64,000 bases of DNA, from positions 62,001 to 126,000 of the forward strand of contig NZ_JACYVI010000002.1 in assembly GCF_014842265.1 (NCBI RefSeq). The letters run 5' to 3'. Position 1 is the stretch's first letter, and every line of letters starts with the position of its first letter. Source of the DNA: Pseudomonas sp. CFBP 13711. GTDB lineage: Bacteria > Pseudomonadota > Gammaproteobacteria > Pseudomonadales > Pseudomonadaceae. The notes below the pieces were generated by a model. That model was given only the letters and a program-made list of their open reading frames with translations, did no database searches and was not told the origin of the DNA. Shown piece by piece: positions 7,548-17,272 of the stretch. Made by a program: the position numbers and the translations under genes.

Positions 7548-10500
7548 TCAGCTATTTGCGCGTGGCCAGCGCAACCTTCCACGACCCACGCGAATTACTT
7601 CGACTAGTCGGTCGTCTCCATGCACTCTGCCCCAGAAGAGACTAGGTTTGGGATCAAGCGCCGGCTTTTTGAAAGTAGAGACCAGTTTATAGTCAGGTGT
7701 TGCTAGCCAAGTCCGTCCATCACCTTCGTCGGTTATTATTCGATAAAGACCCGCCGATGGGATATTCCCATGATCGAGCAGGCGCTTGTAGCGAGTTATA
7801 GACCATCGTTGAATGTTGCCACTAAGTGCCTCGGTTCGGAATCTTGTCCAGAGTGCGGCGGTATCGGGGGTCGGCCAACTCCCGGCATCGGTATAGGCAA
7901 CGACCTCATCAGACTCAAGCCAAGCCCGCATCTCGGCGGGGGTGACGAAGACGGGGGCAGTGTCTTCAACTGACGCTATTGCTGCGCGCCGTGATGGCAG
8001 GCCTGCGCGAATCAGCATAGCCATCATGAACCTTGGTACTCCTGTATCGATTGCAGCAGCAGCGCCGCCTGCCACGATATCTGGGGACCATCCAAGGCAT
8101 ATGCGGCGGGTTCGGATCGCTTCTAACGCCCAGACCATGCGATACGTGAATGCATCCTCCACGATTCGCATGTTCTCTGGCCCTATCTCACCTACATCGC
8201 CGCCCGAAACCCAGCTACGAAGAATGTCTCTCCAATTCACAGGAAGCGCGTTTGCTTTGTCTGGTATGAATGGCCGTATCACCAGCAACCGTTCTCCCAA
8301 GCCGCAAAGCGCGCCAGCAAGAGTATCGACGTCCCCGTTGAGCGCTGCCAAGTCTGCTTGGTCGAGCATTACTGCTAACTCGGCTGCCATGGCATCGATA
8401 GCCAAGCCTGCTTCGAGCCCGACGCCCATGGCAAAATGGCCGCGCCGAGTTTGCGCTGAGGTGGACTTCCAAATAAGGGCCGCGCGCGCTCGAAATATTC
8501 GAGCATGCAATTGGGCCTCACCGTCGTCTTCTCGTTTAATTTGGCGAGCCCACAGAGACCCTTGGAGCGCTTGATCCAGAAGCACTGGGAGATCTTCTTC
8601 CTCGGCGTCCAGCGATTCTATTAAGCCGAATACGACTGCATCAAGGCGCTCGACAAGTTGGGAGAGAGGCTCCTTACCTAGGCTCGTGCTTTCCTCGTCC
8701 GCGCTGTCTTGGCCCTCAAAGGTTTCATCGCCGTCATCAGCCCCGAGTTCTGTAGGGAAACCCAGATGCTCAGTTACGTTGCTCTGCTCATCGGGCGACC
8801 GCCAAGCCTCGCGGGAATTGGCGAGGTACTCCCAAGCGTCTGTGCGGCCCAAAACGCCATCGCTCGCAAGTCTATCGATGATCTCGGCGACGATTTGGAT
8901 CAGGCCGCTCTTCAGCGTCCGCGCTTTGGCGGAGGCAACCAGGTGGCGCCAGGCGCGCATGCGCTCGGTCGGTTTGTCAAACATTGTATGGACAATCAAT
9001 CCTTCGACATCAACAAAGGCACGGCCTGCGCGACCGGCAACATTGGCGAATTCCTCGCCTTTGATCTTTACCCCCGACCTGTAAAGCGCGGGAACGAGGA
9101 GAACAGCGGCATTCAGGTTCAGCCCTTGTGACAGAGTGGGTGAAGCAATGATGACCTTGAGGACACCCGCAGACAGGAGGATTTCGAGTTCTCGAAGGAA
9201 TGGGCTCGGCAGCCGGCCGTGGTGCACCGCTACTCCCCACTTGAGGCAGTCAACAGCGGGATGGCCCTCACCTAACCATTCTTTGCCCACTTCCATTGCA
9301 CGAGCGATTGGAGCCTCGGCGTCCAGCAATGACTCCAGATAACCCCGCTTGCAGAGATCCACTATTTGGCTCCCATAACCTTCCACCCAATTCGCTTGCG
9401 TGGAAAAAATGAGAGTGCGTTTGCCCTGGCTCGCAAATTCCCATGCTGCGAACAAAGTGAGGTGGGAGTTTTTGCGAGGATAAGGGATTTTCTCCCTTCC
9501 TCGTGCTGGTTTTTCCGAAACGAACTTATCTAAAAATGGACCTCTTCTGTTGAGATCCAATCTCAAAATTGCATTTTTGCTAGAACCGCGCCACGTGAGC
9601 GCCCCGAAACGTTGGCGCGTAGGGCGCCAGTTGCTACGTACAGGTTGACCTTCTTTGTCTGAGCGGATCCATGCTGTGAGGTCATCAAGCTCGTCACCAC
9701 TGGGCAAGATCGCTGAAAGGCATACGATTCGGCGGTCCTCTGCGTCTGACCGGCGCAGTAGCCGCTGCACTAAAGTTTCATAGCGGATTTCCCGTTCACT
9801 CGGACCGATCATGTGGCCCTCATCTAGGACGATTAGCCCGACGTCGTTGATGAGATCTGCATCACTGCGCAAAGCGAAATCAAGCTTTTCAGGGGTGGCG
9901 ATGATGATATGCCGAGTCCTTAGAGCATCATCGTCACTCGCTGAAACGCCACTGGCGCCGTAGAGCGACGAAACGGTAAATCCCAGTGGAGCGAAGGTCT
10001 TCTTGAATTCGCGTTCGGTCTGAGCAGACAACGCACGAAGTGGCGTGACGATCAAAACCCGTTGTCCTAAACATAAATTCATGAGTGCTGCTATTTCAGC
10101 AATTCGTGTCTTGCCGGCACTGGTTGGTAACGCGACAACCAGATCATCAGTGACGTCAGTTGATCTTAAAGCGGCTTCACGCTGAGAAGGCCATAGTTCG
10201 ACCTCTGACGTTTTGCGGGCATAGAGCGAGGAAATAAACATTTGCCGCAAATCCAGAAAACTTTCTTCAGGAGCGCCTGGTAGCTCAGATGGAATGGTGT
10301 TGTGGAGTGAGTGCTTCCATAAGTCATCGATCAAATGGCTGCAGAGGCTGCAGGTCCACCAAAGCGGAATGTTCCCGGCGTTATCAGCAAGTCTGACGGC
10401 GGTCTCTAGCATTGAGCGCGCCTTATCCATGGGTTCGCCTTCACCGGTTTCAAGCGCAAAATCGAAGTACGCCAGCGCTCTGCATATAGTCGAATTCAGA

Positions 10501-11087
10501 ACTATGGCCAAGGTGTCGTCGACGTCAGATTCCTCGGTTCGCAGCATCTCGGCAACGTGTTCGTCGCCATGCAACGGATCTCCAAGCCAATCGCGTACGA
10601 AGTCTTGGAGTTCATTGAGATCACGAAGTATGAGGTGACGTAAGGCCGTCTCGCCCGGAGTCATGTTGAGGTCGTTGTCAGACTCATTGAAGAGAGAGTA
10701 GGCGACTGCGGAGAAGCCCGCGAGATGGTATGCAGCAGCTGCAATCGTACGACGGAATCCGCGCTCGTGCGCCTCTAGGTCCCCGTTTCGAATCAGTGCT
10801 TCGAACGCATTCGCCGCACGCTCGAAACCTTTGGAGGTTAGATCTGAACTCCCATTACGAGCCCGTAGAGCCATTGCTCCCCTAAGCAGGGCGAACCCGT
10901 GCTCAGCGAGATCGGTCTCGAGGCTTGAGGCGAAACTCGGGGCGGTGGGAGCCAACACGCCGCGATCACGCATTAACGACCATGCTTCGCCACGATAGAG
11001 GAGGCGACCGAATATGCCTTCCTCGGTCGCAGCTCGTAAGAATGTGGTCAGTTCGTCAATCGTTTCCAAGGTCTTCCGCTCCTTCAT
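7548..11087 (-). CDS. hamB: Hachiman anti-phage system helicase HamB
   Basis: A 1179-residue superfamily 2, Ski2-like helicase. A long helical N-terminal region (about 1-290) precedes the helicase core: Walker A LPTSAGKT near 320-327, motif Ia TPLRALSAQTE, motif Ib ATPEKLDFALRS, Walker B LDEGH near 421-425, motif III SAILPSG, then motifs of the second RecA lobe (HHGRLPSPFLRELE, ASPTLSQGLNL, EFANVAGRAGR). In known Hachiman systems HamB is an ATP-driven helicase that senses aberrant DNA and restrains the HamA nuclease until phage infection. The gene starts 32 bp inside the end of hamA, so the two are translationally coupled. Length and order fit the family. No frameshift is visible. Confidence 0.9.
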   Translation of the reverse strand: MKERKTLETIDELTTFLRAATEEGIFGRLLYRGEAWSLMRDRGVLAPTAPSFASSLETDLAEHGFALLRGAMALRARNGSSDLTSKGFERAANAFEALIRNGDLEAHERGFRRTIAAAAYHLAGFSAVAYSLFNESDNDLNMTPGETALRHLILRDLNELQDFVRDWLGDPLHGDEHVAEMLRTEESDVDDTLAIVLNSTICRALAYFDFALETGEGEPMDKARSMLETAVRLADNAGNIPLWWTCSLCSHLIDDLWKHSLHNTIPSELPGAPEESFLDLRQMFISSLYARKTSEVELWPSQREAALRSTDVTDDLVVALPTSAGKTRIAEIAALMNLCLGQRVLIVTPLRALSAQTEREFKKTFAPLGFTVSSLYGASGVSASDDDALRTRHIIIATPEKLDFALRSDADLINDVGLIVLDEGHMIGPSEREIRYETLVQRLLRRSDAEDRRIVCLSAILPSGDELDDLTAWIRSDKEGQPVRSNWRPTRQRFGALTWRGSSKNAILRLDLNRRGPFLDKFVSEKPARGREKIPYPRKNSHLTLFAAWEFASQGKRTLIFSTQANWVEGYGSQIVDLCKRGYLESLLDAEAPIARAMEVGKEWLGEGHPAVDCLKWGVAVHHGRLPSPFLRELEILLSAGVLKVIIASPTLSQGLNLNAAVLLVPALYRSGVKIKGEEFANVAGRAGRAFVDVEGLIVHTMFDKPTERMRAWRHLVASAKARTLKSGLIQIVAEIIDRLASDGVLGRTDAWEYLANSREAWRSPDEQSNVTEHLGFPTELGADDGDETFEGQDSADEESTSLGKEPLSQLVERLDAVVFGLIESLDAEEEDLPVLLDQALQGSLWARQIKREDDGEAQLHARIFRARAALIWKSTSAQTRRGHFAMGVGLEAGLAIDAMAAELAVMLDQADLAALNGDVDTLAGALCGLGERLLVIRPFIPDKANALPVNWRDILRSWVSGGDVGEIGPENMRIVEDAFTYRMVWALEAIRTRRICLGWSPDIVAGGAAAAIDTGVPRFMMAMLIRAGLPSRRAAIASVEDTAPVFVTPAEMRAWLESDEVVAYTDAGSWPTPDTAALWTRFRTEALSGNIQRWSITRYKRLLDHGNIPSAGLYRIITDEGDGRTWLATPDYKLVSTFKKPALDPKPSLFWGRVHGDDRLVEVIRVGRGRLRWPRANS

Positions 11088-11904
11088 ACGCTGCTGTGAT
11101 GAAGTTTTGGTGGTCCTCGATACGAACGTTGACTACGTACTGGTCCCTGGTAGTTTCCGTGGCGTCTAGGTCTGACTTAAGAGATGGGTGAGGGCCGTTT
11201 CCGGAGAGGGTAAACAGCATGTGGCTGATTTGATTGGCGTGCAGCAATTCCAGACCAACCTCATCACGGATGCAACGGCCCAGCCGTACGTCGGCGGCAT
11301 CGGAGCTTTCAAGCAGACGGTTGGCTATGAACAACAGAGAATCAGGTGTACACCTGCCACTGTCACGGTTTAGCACTTTGCGAGCGCTAGTAACCGTCGT
11401 CTTCCCGAGCGCTTTGTTGCTCTTGGCTTCGCCTTTCAACAAAGAAAGCTCGCCGTTTTTGTCGTAGCCTGCGCCGATGAAGTCGTCACCGCGCATTGCC
11501 ATGTTTCGGCCATCTTTATAGCGAAGACGCCGGACGGGAACTCGCAGTCCTACCTCTTCCTCAACCAGTTCAGTGGCCAAAATTTCACCTAGGTCTCCAG
11601 AGCGGCCCTTTTTGTCTTGCGGCATTCCTTTGCTCAAGATTTTTCCAGCGACCTCGAAACCCAATCGTTTGACATCATCGGCTATTCGTTCGAGGTGATC
11701 GTAGTGCGAACGTATGGTTTCGCAGAGATCATCATGGATATCAGCACGTCCGCCAGCCCTCTCCACATACGTCCAATAGAATTTACGTTTGGCTTTGGTT
11801 TTACTGGACTTGCACCATCGCTTGTATAGCGGCACGTCAATCCCTCGACAAATTAGCTCTGATCCATAGGCGTACAGCGCCACTTGAAGCTGTCCAGTAT
11901 GCAT
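11056..11904 (-). CDS. hamA: Hachiman anti-phage system nuclease HamA (DUF1837)
   Basis: A 282-residue protein with the DUF1837 signature: GRSGDLGEILATELVEEE (about 100-117), then RRLRYKDGRNMAMRGDDFIG (about 125-144) and LLKGEAKSNKAL (about 155-166). The order Glu107, Asp140/141, Glu159-x-Lys161 is a PD-(D/E)xK nuclease core. HamA is the effector that degrades DNA when HamB releases it, giving abortive protection. It lies directly upstream of hamB with a 32-bp overlap. Paired with the adjacent Ski2 helicase, the assignment is strong. Confidence 0.9.
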   Translation of the reverse strand: MHTGQLQVALYAYGSELICRGIDVPLYKRWCKSSKTKAKRKFYWTYVERAGGRADIHDDLCETIRSHYDHLERIADDVKRLGFEVAGKILSKGMPQDKKGRSGDLGEILATELVEEEVGLRVPVRRLRYKDGRNMAMRGDDFIGAGYDKNGELSLLKGEAKSNKALGKTTVTSARKVLNRDSGRCTPDSLLFIANRLLESSDAADVRLGRCIRDEVGLELLHANQISHMLFTLSGNGPHPSLKSDLDATETTRDQYVVNVRIEDHQNFITAAYEGAEDLGND

Positions 11905-12417
11905 GCTGCACGCAGTTACTGAAATTGGCTGAGGGCTGGTTTCTTTTGCATTTCAGCCTTTCACGGTGTTCAGTAGCGTTGTTTCCCCAGTCAATCTACG
12001 ATGGAAATGACTGCGGACGCTACTATCCTGCTCGAAGCGAGCGCTGTGTAGGGGGCGCTCGGGAAATTCCGGTAGAGCGAAGGGCCTCGGTTTTGATCGA
12101 GCGCCTGTAAACACTGTGAAATGCAACGCTCAACTGCTCACGGTTGTCTGTAGACCTTCTCTCTAGAGGATGGAGTGCCACGCCTTCGGGTTTATACCAG
12201 ACCTGGCATGCAGCCTCTTTAGGACTGAGTTTCAGAGGTTTCACCTAGCCGGCATAGGCTTATGCTAGATGACGTTGCCGGACGCTTACAGTAAGGCAAT
12301 TTAGCCATGCTTTTGACTTCTAATGACGGTACAAATACACAGCGTGCCGACACCAGGATGGCATAGCCACAAAAGCCAGATCGATGGATAGTCCTTGATT
12401 AGGGAGCGGTAGAAGGC
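11905..12417. other. Intergenic between hamA and the PIN gene
   Basis: These 513 bp hold the divergent promoters of hamAB (minus) and the PIN gene (plus). A 73-codon minus frame at 12023-12244 has no motif or ribosome binding site. I see no RNA gene. Confidence 0.5.
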
Positions 12418-13614
12418 ATGGCAACAATGCAGTTGTTCATAGATACGAACATTTTTTTGAATCTGTATACGTATCCCGACGACGACGACGGCGTGGTCGA
12501 CGAGCTTCTTGATCACATCGGAGCGGACAAGATAGTCCTACACCTGCCAAAACAGGTGGAAAACGAATTCGAGCGCAACCGAGAGTCGAAACTGCATGAT
12601 GCAGTTAGAGAATTTCAGTCACGTCAATTTCCTACTGCCGTACCCAATCATATGCGGGGTACCGACGCGGCAAAGCGGTATCAGGCTGCAATTGATGGTG
12701 CAAAAGAAGCGCGTAAACAGCTGATTGCGAATGCTACGAGCCTGGCCTTACAAAACGTACTACCCATGGATGAGAAGATAATCGGGTTGTTTGCCAAGGC
12801 GGCTCGATACGAGGAAGACGACGTGGTTTTTCGCCTTGCAGTGGAACGGTCGCAGAGAGGCAATCCACCAGGTAAAGGCGATGGCGTTGGGGACAGGTAT
12901 AATTGGGAGACGCTTCTAATGCATGTCCCTGCGGGCGATCTGTACGTTATATCTAAGGATGGAGATTACGCGTCGCCATTTTCCAGCTTTGACAAAACGA
13001 CTGTGCGCCCTAAAAAGTACCTTTCCGAGGAATGGTCCAAGCTCAAAGAGGGCGGCTCACTTCACATCTATACGACTATTAAAGCGGTGATGAGTCGGTT
13101 TAGGCAGCTGGTCCAACAAGAGCAGTTAGAGGTCGTGGCCATCGAGCAGGCGCCTCCTGTCATACCGATGGCGCCGGTTTCGCAAGTGCCCATTCCGACA
13201 GCAACAACTACGACAGCATCAATGCCACCGACATTGACCGCTGCGCCGCAGCCCCCCACCAAGGATCCCGCCTTAGCGGCGCAGATCCGAGAAGCAATCG
13301 GATATCTTGAAAACAGTGGAAGTTTCGCAACAACGCACGCAGCGATCGCGAATTTAGAACCTTATCTGGATGTGTTGGATTACACCGATGCCACGCTGTT
13401 ATTCAATGCCGCGGTTGATAACTCACAGGTGAGGTGGGTTCTGTCGGATGATGATGTCAATAATTTCTACCTGAAATTGACCAGTAGATTCTTGGCCGCA
13501 GTTGATCCAGCGCTAGCCAGTCAGGTCGTCGACCTGATGGATTTGGCGCCGTCTTCCGGTGAAGAGGACAATGAGGCTGAGCTACGGGACTATTGGGAAG
13601 GGGGTGTCGAATGA
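12418..13614 (+). CDS. PIN-domain (DUF4935-type) ribonuclease-like protein
   Basis: A 398-residue protein. The N-terminal half is a PIN nuclease fold: MQLFIDTNIFLNLY gives the first acidic residue, KQVENEFERN a conserved glutamate, and GDLYVISKDGDYAS the C-terminal aspartates. The middle (about residues 245-285) is a proline/threonine-rich linker with repeated P, A and T. The C-terminal part is helical. PIN proteins of this type with long C-terminal extensions are found in defence regions; the target RNA is unknown. Its stop overlaps the next ATG by 4 bp. The ATG at 12427 could also serve as the start. Family assignment is good; the role in defence is inferred from its place beside Hachiman. 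Confidence 0.8.
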   Translation: MATMQLFIDTNIFLNLYTYPDDDDGVVDELLDHIGADKIVLHLPKQVENEFERNRESKLHDAVREFQSRQFPTAVPNHMRGTDAAKRYQAAIDGAKEARKQLIANATSLALQNVLPMDEKIIGLFAKAARYEEDDVVFRLAVERSQRGNPPGKGDGVGDRYNWETLLMHVPAGDLYVISKDGDYASPFSSFDKTTVRPKKYLSEEWSKLKEGGSLHIYTTIKAVMSRFRQLVQQEQLEVVAIEQAPPVIPMAPVSQVPIPTATTTTASMPPTLTAAPQPPTKDPALAAQIREAIGYLENSGSFATTHAAIANLEPYLDVLDYTDATLLFNAAVDNSQVRWVLSDDDVNNFYLKLTSRFLAAVDPALASQVVDLMDLAPSSGEEDNEAELRDYWEGGVE

Positions 13615-13865
13615 ATTGGTGTTCCATCGTCGGCGATGTCACGTCCGACATAGAAATCGAGGCGTTTCCGGATGTCACTCTTTGTGACCAGTGCGTGGCC
13701 GAAGAACAGCAGCGCGTTGCCGAGAGCATCGAAAAATACCCAGGCTCATGGATAAGGGACGTTGGCCTAGCAGATCCGGACTTTGACACCTGTTACAACT
13801 GCGGTAAGACAGTCGAAATGGAAGAAGTGGAAAATCAATTACAAGGGAAGGATGTCGGGTCGTGA
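13611..13865 (+). CDS. Small zinc-ribbon-like protein coupled to the PIN gene
   Basis: An 84-residue acidic protein starting MNWCSIVGDVTSDIEIEAFP, with CDQC and CYNCGK motifs about 37 residues apart, a four-cysteine zinc site. The ATG overlaps the PIN stop (ATGA), so the two genes are translationally coupled and the products probably work together, for example as inhibitor or specificity factor. I do not recognise a named family. Confidence 0.7.
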   Translation: MNWCSIVGDVTSDIEIEAFPDVTLCDQCVAEEQQRVAESIEKYPGSWIRDVGLADPDFDTCYNCGKTVEMEEVENQLQGKDVGS

Positions 13866-14042
13866 AGAAGTTTTTGCCGGTTTGCTCTCAAAAGAGACCC
13901 TGAGCAAAATCATCCAGGTGCAGATCATTGGTTAGCGTCTGCTCAACACGTCTTGCTTAATGATCAGCGTTTGTCTGGAAGCGAGAAGTCTACCTCGTAG
14001 ACAACCAAGGCCGCAATTTATGGACTAGAGCTGATTTAACAG
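13866..14042. other. Unassigned stretch before the second rulB remnant
   Basis: No gene or repeat recognised. It ends where homology to rulB begins, so a recombination junction probably lies at about 14042. Confidence 0.4.
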
Positions 14043-14091
14043 CATGGATTCGCCTTCAGTAAGGCGGAGATTCTGCTATTGGAGATTTGCC
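14043..14091 (+). pseudogene. rulB: Second rulB, internal fragment (GFAFSKAEILLLEIC)
   Basis: In frame from 14046 it reads GFAFSKAEILLLEIC, matching the little-finger region of the other rulB (GFKYSKAEVLLMDLR). It is cut immediately by an IS66 end at 14092. The following rulB codons resume at 22315 in the same orientation (EYTPDLFAETQ). Very short, but the matching position and orientation of both halves support it. Confidence 0.65.
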
Positions 14092-14200
14092 GTAAGCGTC
14101 CGGCCAACACACCTTCCTGGCCCCAACGCTTAGGGCGATGGTGGACACCTATTTAAGTGGACACCATTTCTAGCCCTACGTAAGCGTCCGGCGAAGTGAC
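14092..14200 (+). mobile_element. IS66-family end relics, two in tandem
   Basis: GTAAGCGTCCGGCCAACACA begins at 14092 and GTAAGCGTCCGGCGAAGTGA at 14180, both reading inward on the plus strand. Between them lies the IS66 subterminal AGGGCGATGGTGGACACC block and its inverted partner. No transposase gene follows directly. The first end interrupts the second rulB. Confidence 0.65.
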
Positions 14201-14397
14201 CTACCTCGAATTGTCATTTAGGCAAGATAGTGATTGTTGATCGAATCGCCGACTATTCATGTTCGAGCATGCTGCACAGGGAGAGCATTATTGATTGCCA
14301 ACACCTTTGCTCTCCACTATCGTAGGCCTTTCTGGGTACCGCTGACATACAGCTCTTGGCAAGGCATTCGGTATAAATGCCTGCCTTGGAGCCGGCT
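14201..14397. other. Upstream region of the DMT exporter gene
   Basis: No separate gene recognised. Presumably holds the promoter of the exporter gene. Confidence 0.4.
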
Positions 14398-15276
14398 ATG
14401 TCATACCGAACCCTTTGGTCAATTGCGCTTTTTGCTGTCACGGCTGTGTGGGGCTGGAGCTTCGTTGCTAAGCACGAAACGCTGGCAATCATGGCCGCAT
14501 CCACGCTGAACGCCTGGATGTTCAGCTTAGCGGCTTTAGCGCTTCTTCCCTTTTCAATCCGCTCATTTCGATATCTGAAGCCGCGCGAGTGGGTAGGCGC
14601 TGTAGTTGCAGGAACAGTGCTCTTTGCAGCCTTTTCAATGCAAACGTCAGGTGCAGCCCTCACTACTCCTTCCAATGCCGGGTTCATTACGGGTTTATGT
14701 ACCGTGTTTACACCGTTGTTTGTGTATCTTATAGGCGGAGGACGCCCTAGTCCAAGACAGGCAGGAGGAACAGCAATTGCCGTGGTCGGGCTCGGCTTAC
14801 TGAGCCTTGACGGGTTCGCGCTGCACTACGGAGACCTTCTAATTCTGGGTTGTGCAGCGTGCTTCGCAGTACATATAGTGATTATCTCGACTTTCACAAC
14901 GCCTGCCGTGTCCATGGCATCAGCGTCTGTACAGCTGGCGATCGTTGGCTTGCTTTCTATGGCATGGAGCTTGGCTAGTAACCAGTTTTCTTTACCAAGC
15001 TCACTGCCTACGACGGTCACTATTTTATTACTAGCGCTGTTCGCTACGGCCTTGGCTTACGCAATTCAAAATCACGCTCAGGCTGTGCTAGCTCCTGAAA
15101 AGGTCGCCCTGATACTTATCTGCGAACCTCTCTTCAGTGGTTTTTTTGGCTATTGTCTAGCTGGAGATCGCTTGCCCCCTGAAAGACTTGCAGGGGCGGT
15201 GCTAATCCTTCTCGGGCTTGCAGTAACTGAGCTTCGAATCGCGAGTACCGTGCATGCCCCCCGGCGCAGATCGTAG
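14398..15276 (+). CDS. DMT-superfamily (EamA) transporter
   Basis: From ATG 14398 (GGAG 7 bp upstream) the product is 292 residues with about ten hydrophobic helices in two EamA halves. The first begins LWSIALFAVTAVWGWSFVAKHE and carries TTPSNAGFITGLCTVFTPL; the second contains FATALAYAIQNHAQAVLAPEKVALILICEPLF and the GERLP-like GDRLPPERLAGAVLILLG. EamA proteins export amino acids and other metabolites across the inner membrane; the substrate is unknown. The stop codon TAG (15274-15276) lies inside the left terminus of IS66 copy 2, so the last residues (HAPRRRS) may be slightly altered from the native end. The gene is otherwise full length. Confidence 0.87.
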   Translation: MSYRTLWSIALFAVTAVWGWSFVAKHETLAIMAASTLNAWMFSLAALALLPFSIRSFRYLKPREWVGAVVAGTVLFAAFSMQTSGAALTTPSNAGFITGLCTVFTPLFVYLIGGGRPSPRQAGGTAIAVVGLGLLSLDGFALHYGDLLILGCAACFAVHIVIISTFTTPAVSMASASVQLAIVGLLSMAWSLASNQFSLPSSLPTTVTILLLALFATALAYAIQNHAQAVLAPEKVALILICEPLFSGFFGYCLAGDRLPPERLAGAVLILLGLAVTELRIASTVHAPRRRS

Positions 15277-15306
15277 GGTCGCGTCAGTTCAACACACCTT
15301 GCGCTA

Positions 15307-16854
15307 TTAAACGGGCGCCCATTTATGTGGAAGCAGCTCGGTAATATCACTTGCCCGCTGCGTCGGCAGGCGCATGAGGACATCCTTCAGATACGCGTAA
15401 GGATCATGGCCATTCAGCAGCGCAGACTGGATCAAGCTCATGATCGCTGCCGCCCGTTTTCCGCTTCGCAACGAACCTGCAAAGAGCCAGTTCTTGCGCC
15501 CCAGTGCCCATGGCCGGATCTGGTTTTCTGCCCAATTGTTATCAATGGGCACGGCCCCGTCATCGAGGTAGCGCGACAGCGCTGCCCAGCGTTTCAGGCT
15601 GTAATCCAGCGCTCTGCTGATAGCCGAACCTTCGGGCACGAGATCCCGCTGGGCGATCATCCAGGCATGCAGAGCATCCATCACCGGTACAGCTTTTTCT
15701 TGCCGTATTCGGCGGCGTAAATCCGGTTCAAGGTCGCGGACTTCACTCTCGATTTTGTAAAGCAACTGGATGTAGCGCAAGGCCTGTTCGGCGAGCAGGC
15801 TCTTGTTGGTGGCGTGCAACTCGAAGAACTTGCGACGCGCATGGGCCATGCAGCCGATCTCGGTGACGCCGAGTTCAAAGCTGGCCTTGTAGCCACCAAA
15901 ATCGTCGCATACCAGCTTGCCCTTCCAGCCTTGCAGGAAGTTACGTGCGTGCTCTCCGGCGCGGCTGGGGCTGAAGTCGTAAACGACCGCCGCCAAGTCC
16001 GAGAACTGGCTAGTGGCGTAGGCCCAGGCATAGGCGCGATGGATTTTCTTTGCGCCCGGCGTAAGCATCTGCACCGGCGTTTCATCGGCATGGATTACGC
16101 CATGTTCGAGAACAGCATCGCGCAGGGCATCGACCAGCGGCTGCAACTGCACACCACAGCGGCCGACCCATTGCGCCAAGGTGGAGCGGGCGATGGCCAA
16201 ACCGGCCCGACCAAAAATCGACTCCTGACGATAGAGCGGTAAATGGTCGGCGAACTTCGCAATCATGACATGGGCCAGCAGGCCGGCGGTTGGGATACCT
16301 TTGTCGATGACCTGCGCCGGAACCGGTGCCTGGATCAGCGTTTCGCACTGACCGCAGACCCACTTGCCACGGATATGACGCTCGACGGTGAACACGCCTG
16401 GCGTGTAGTCAAGTTTCTCGCTGACGTCCTCGCCGATACGCTTGAGGGCGCAGCCGCACTGGCAGTGGCTGTTGTCGGGTTCGTGGTGGATCAAGGTGCG
16501 CGGAAACTGCGGCGGCAAGGCAGTGCGTTTAGGTTTTTGCCGAGCCTCGGTCGAAACAGGAGCGGGTTGCAGCGCCTCAAGTTCGGCTTCGATGGCCGCG
16601 ATATCGGTGTCGATCAGGTCATCGAGTAGGCTGGCTTGATCCGGGCTCAGTTGCTCGCTGCGCGTGGCAAACTTGAAGCGCTTGAGCTGCGCGATCTCGT
16701 AGGCCAGTTTCTCGTTGACCGTTTTGTGGTGGTGGATTTGCTTGCCCATTGTCTCGACTTTCTGATCGAGACTCTCGACACGCTGCAGCAACTGCGCCGC
16801 CAGAGCGCGCAGTTGTTCAGGGTTTAAGTGGTCGAGATTAGGAAGCGAAGTCAT
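15307..16854 (-). CDS. tnpC: IS66 family transposase TnpC, copy 2
   Basis: A 515-residue IS66 DDE transposase with a slightly longer N-terminal coiled coil than copy 1 (SLDQKVETMGKQIHHHKTVN). Catalytic HADETPVQ, VCDDFGGYK and the PIDNNWAENQIRPWALGRKN block are intact. It resembles copy 3 more than copy 1. No frameshift. Confidence 0.95.
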   Translation of the reverse strand: MTSLPNLDHLNPEQLRALAAQLLQRVESLDQKVETMGKQIHHHKTVNEKLAYEIAQLKRFKFATRSEQLSPDQASLLDDLIDTDIAAIEAELEALQPAPVSTEARQKPKRTALPPQFPRTLIHHEPDNSHCQCGCALKRIGEDVSEKLDYTPGVFTVERHIRGKWVCGQCETLIQAPVPAQVIDKGIPTAGLLAHVMIAKFADHLPLYRQESIFGRAGLAIARSTLAQWVGRCGVQLQPLVDALRDAVLEHGVIHADETPVQMLTPGAKKIHRAYAWAYATSQFSDLAAVVYDFSPSRAGEHARNFLQGWKGKLVCDDFGGYKASFELGVTEIGCMAHARRKFFELHATNKSLLAEQALRYIQLLYKIESEVRDLEPDLRRRIRQEKAVPVMDALHAWMIAQRDLVPEGSAISRALDYSLKRWAALSRYLDDGAVPIDNNWAENQIRPWALGRKNWLFAGSLRSGKRAAAIMSLIQSALLNGHDPYAYLKDVLMRLPTQRASDITELLPHKWAPV

Positions 16855-16936
16855 GCCGCCGATTTTGCCAGAACAGCCTAAAAAGCGACGATAGGCTCAT
16901 CGGACAATTGCACGGCCTGGCTGGTCGTGGCAGGCG

Positions 16937-17272
16937 TTATATGACGGAAATCGCGCTGCCTGGCCCAACTCTTTGCCAAGGCAAACCCAGTACCAGGGCA
17001 TGCAGTTGTTCGGCACCTAGTTCCATCTGAGAGCCGTGTCGAGAACCCGGCCAGAAGAACTTGCCTTGATGCAGGCGGCGCGCCGCCAGCCAGATACCCA
17101 ACCCGTCGTGCACCAGCACTTTCATGCGATTGGCGCGGCGGTTGGCAAACAAATAAGCACAGTGCGGCTGCGCCGCACCGAACACGGCGACCACACGCGC
17201 CAGAGCGGTTTCGGTGCCGGCGCGCATGTCCATGGGCTCAGTGGCGAGCCAGATGGAGTCGATGCGGATCAT
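16937..17272 (-). CDS. tnpB: IS66 family accessory protein TnpB, copy 2
   Basis: 111 residues beginning MIRIDSIWLATEPMDMRAGT, with the central LVHDGLGIWLAARRLHQGKF segment. The start overlaps the tnpA stop by 4 bp. Complete. Confidence 0.93.
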   Translation of the reverse strand: MIRIDSIWLATEPMDMRAGTETALARVVAVFGAAQPHCAYLFANRRANRMKVLVHDGLGIWLAARRLHQGKFFWPGSRHGSQMELGAEQLHALVLGLPWQRVGPGSAISVI

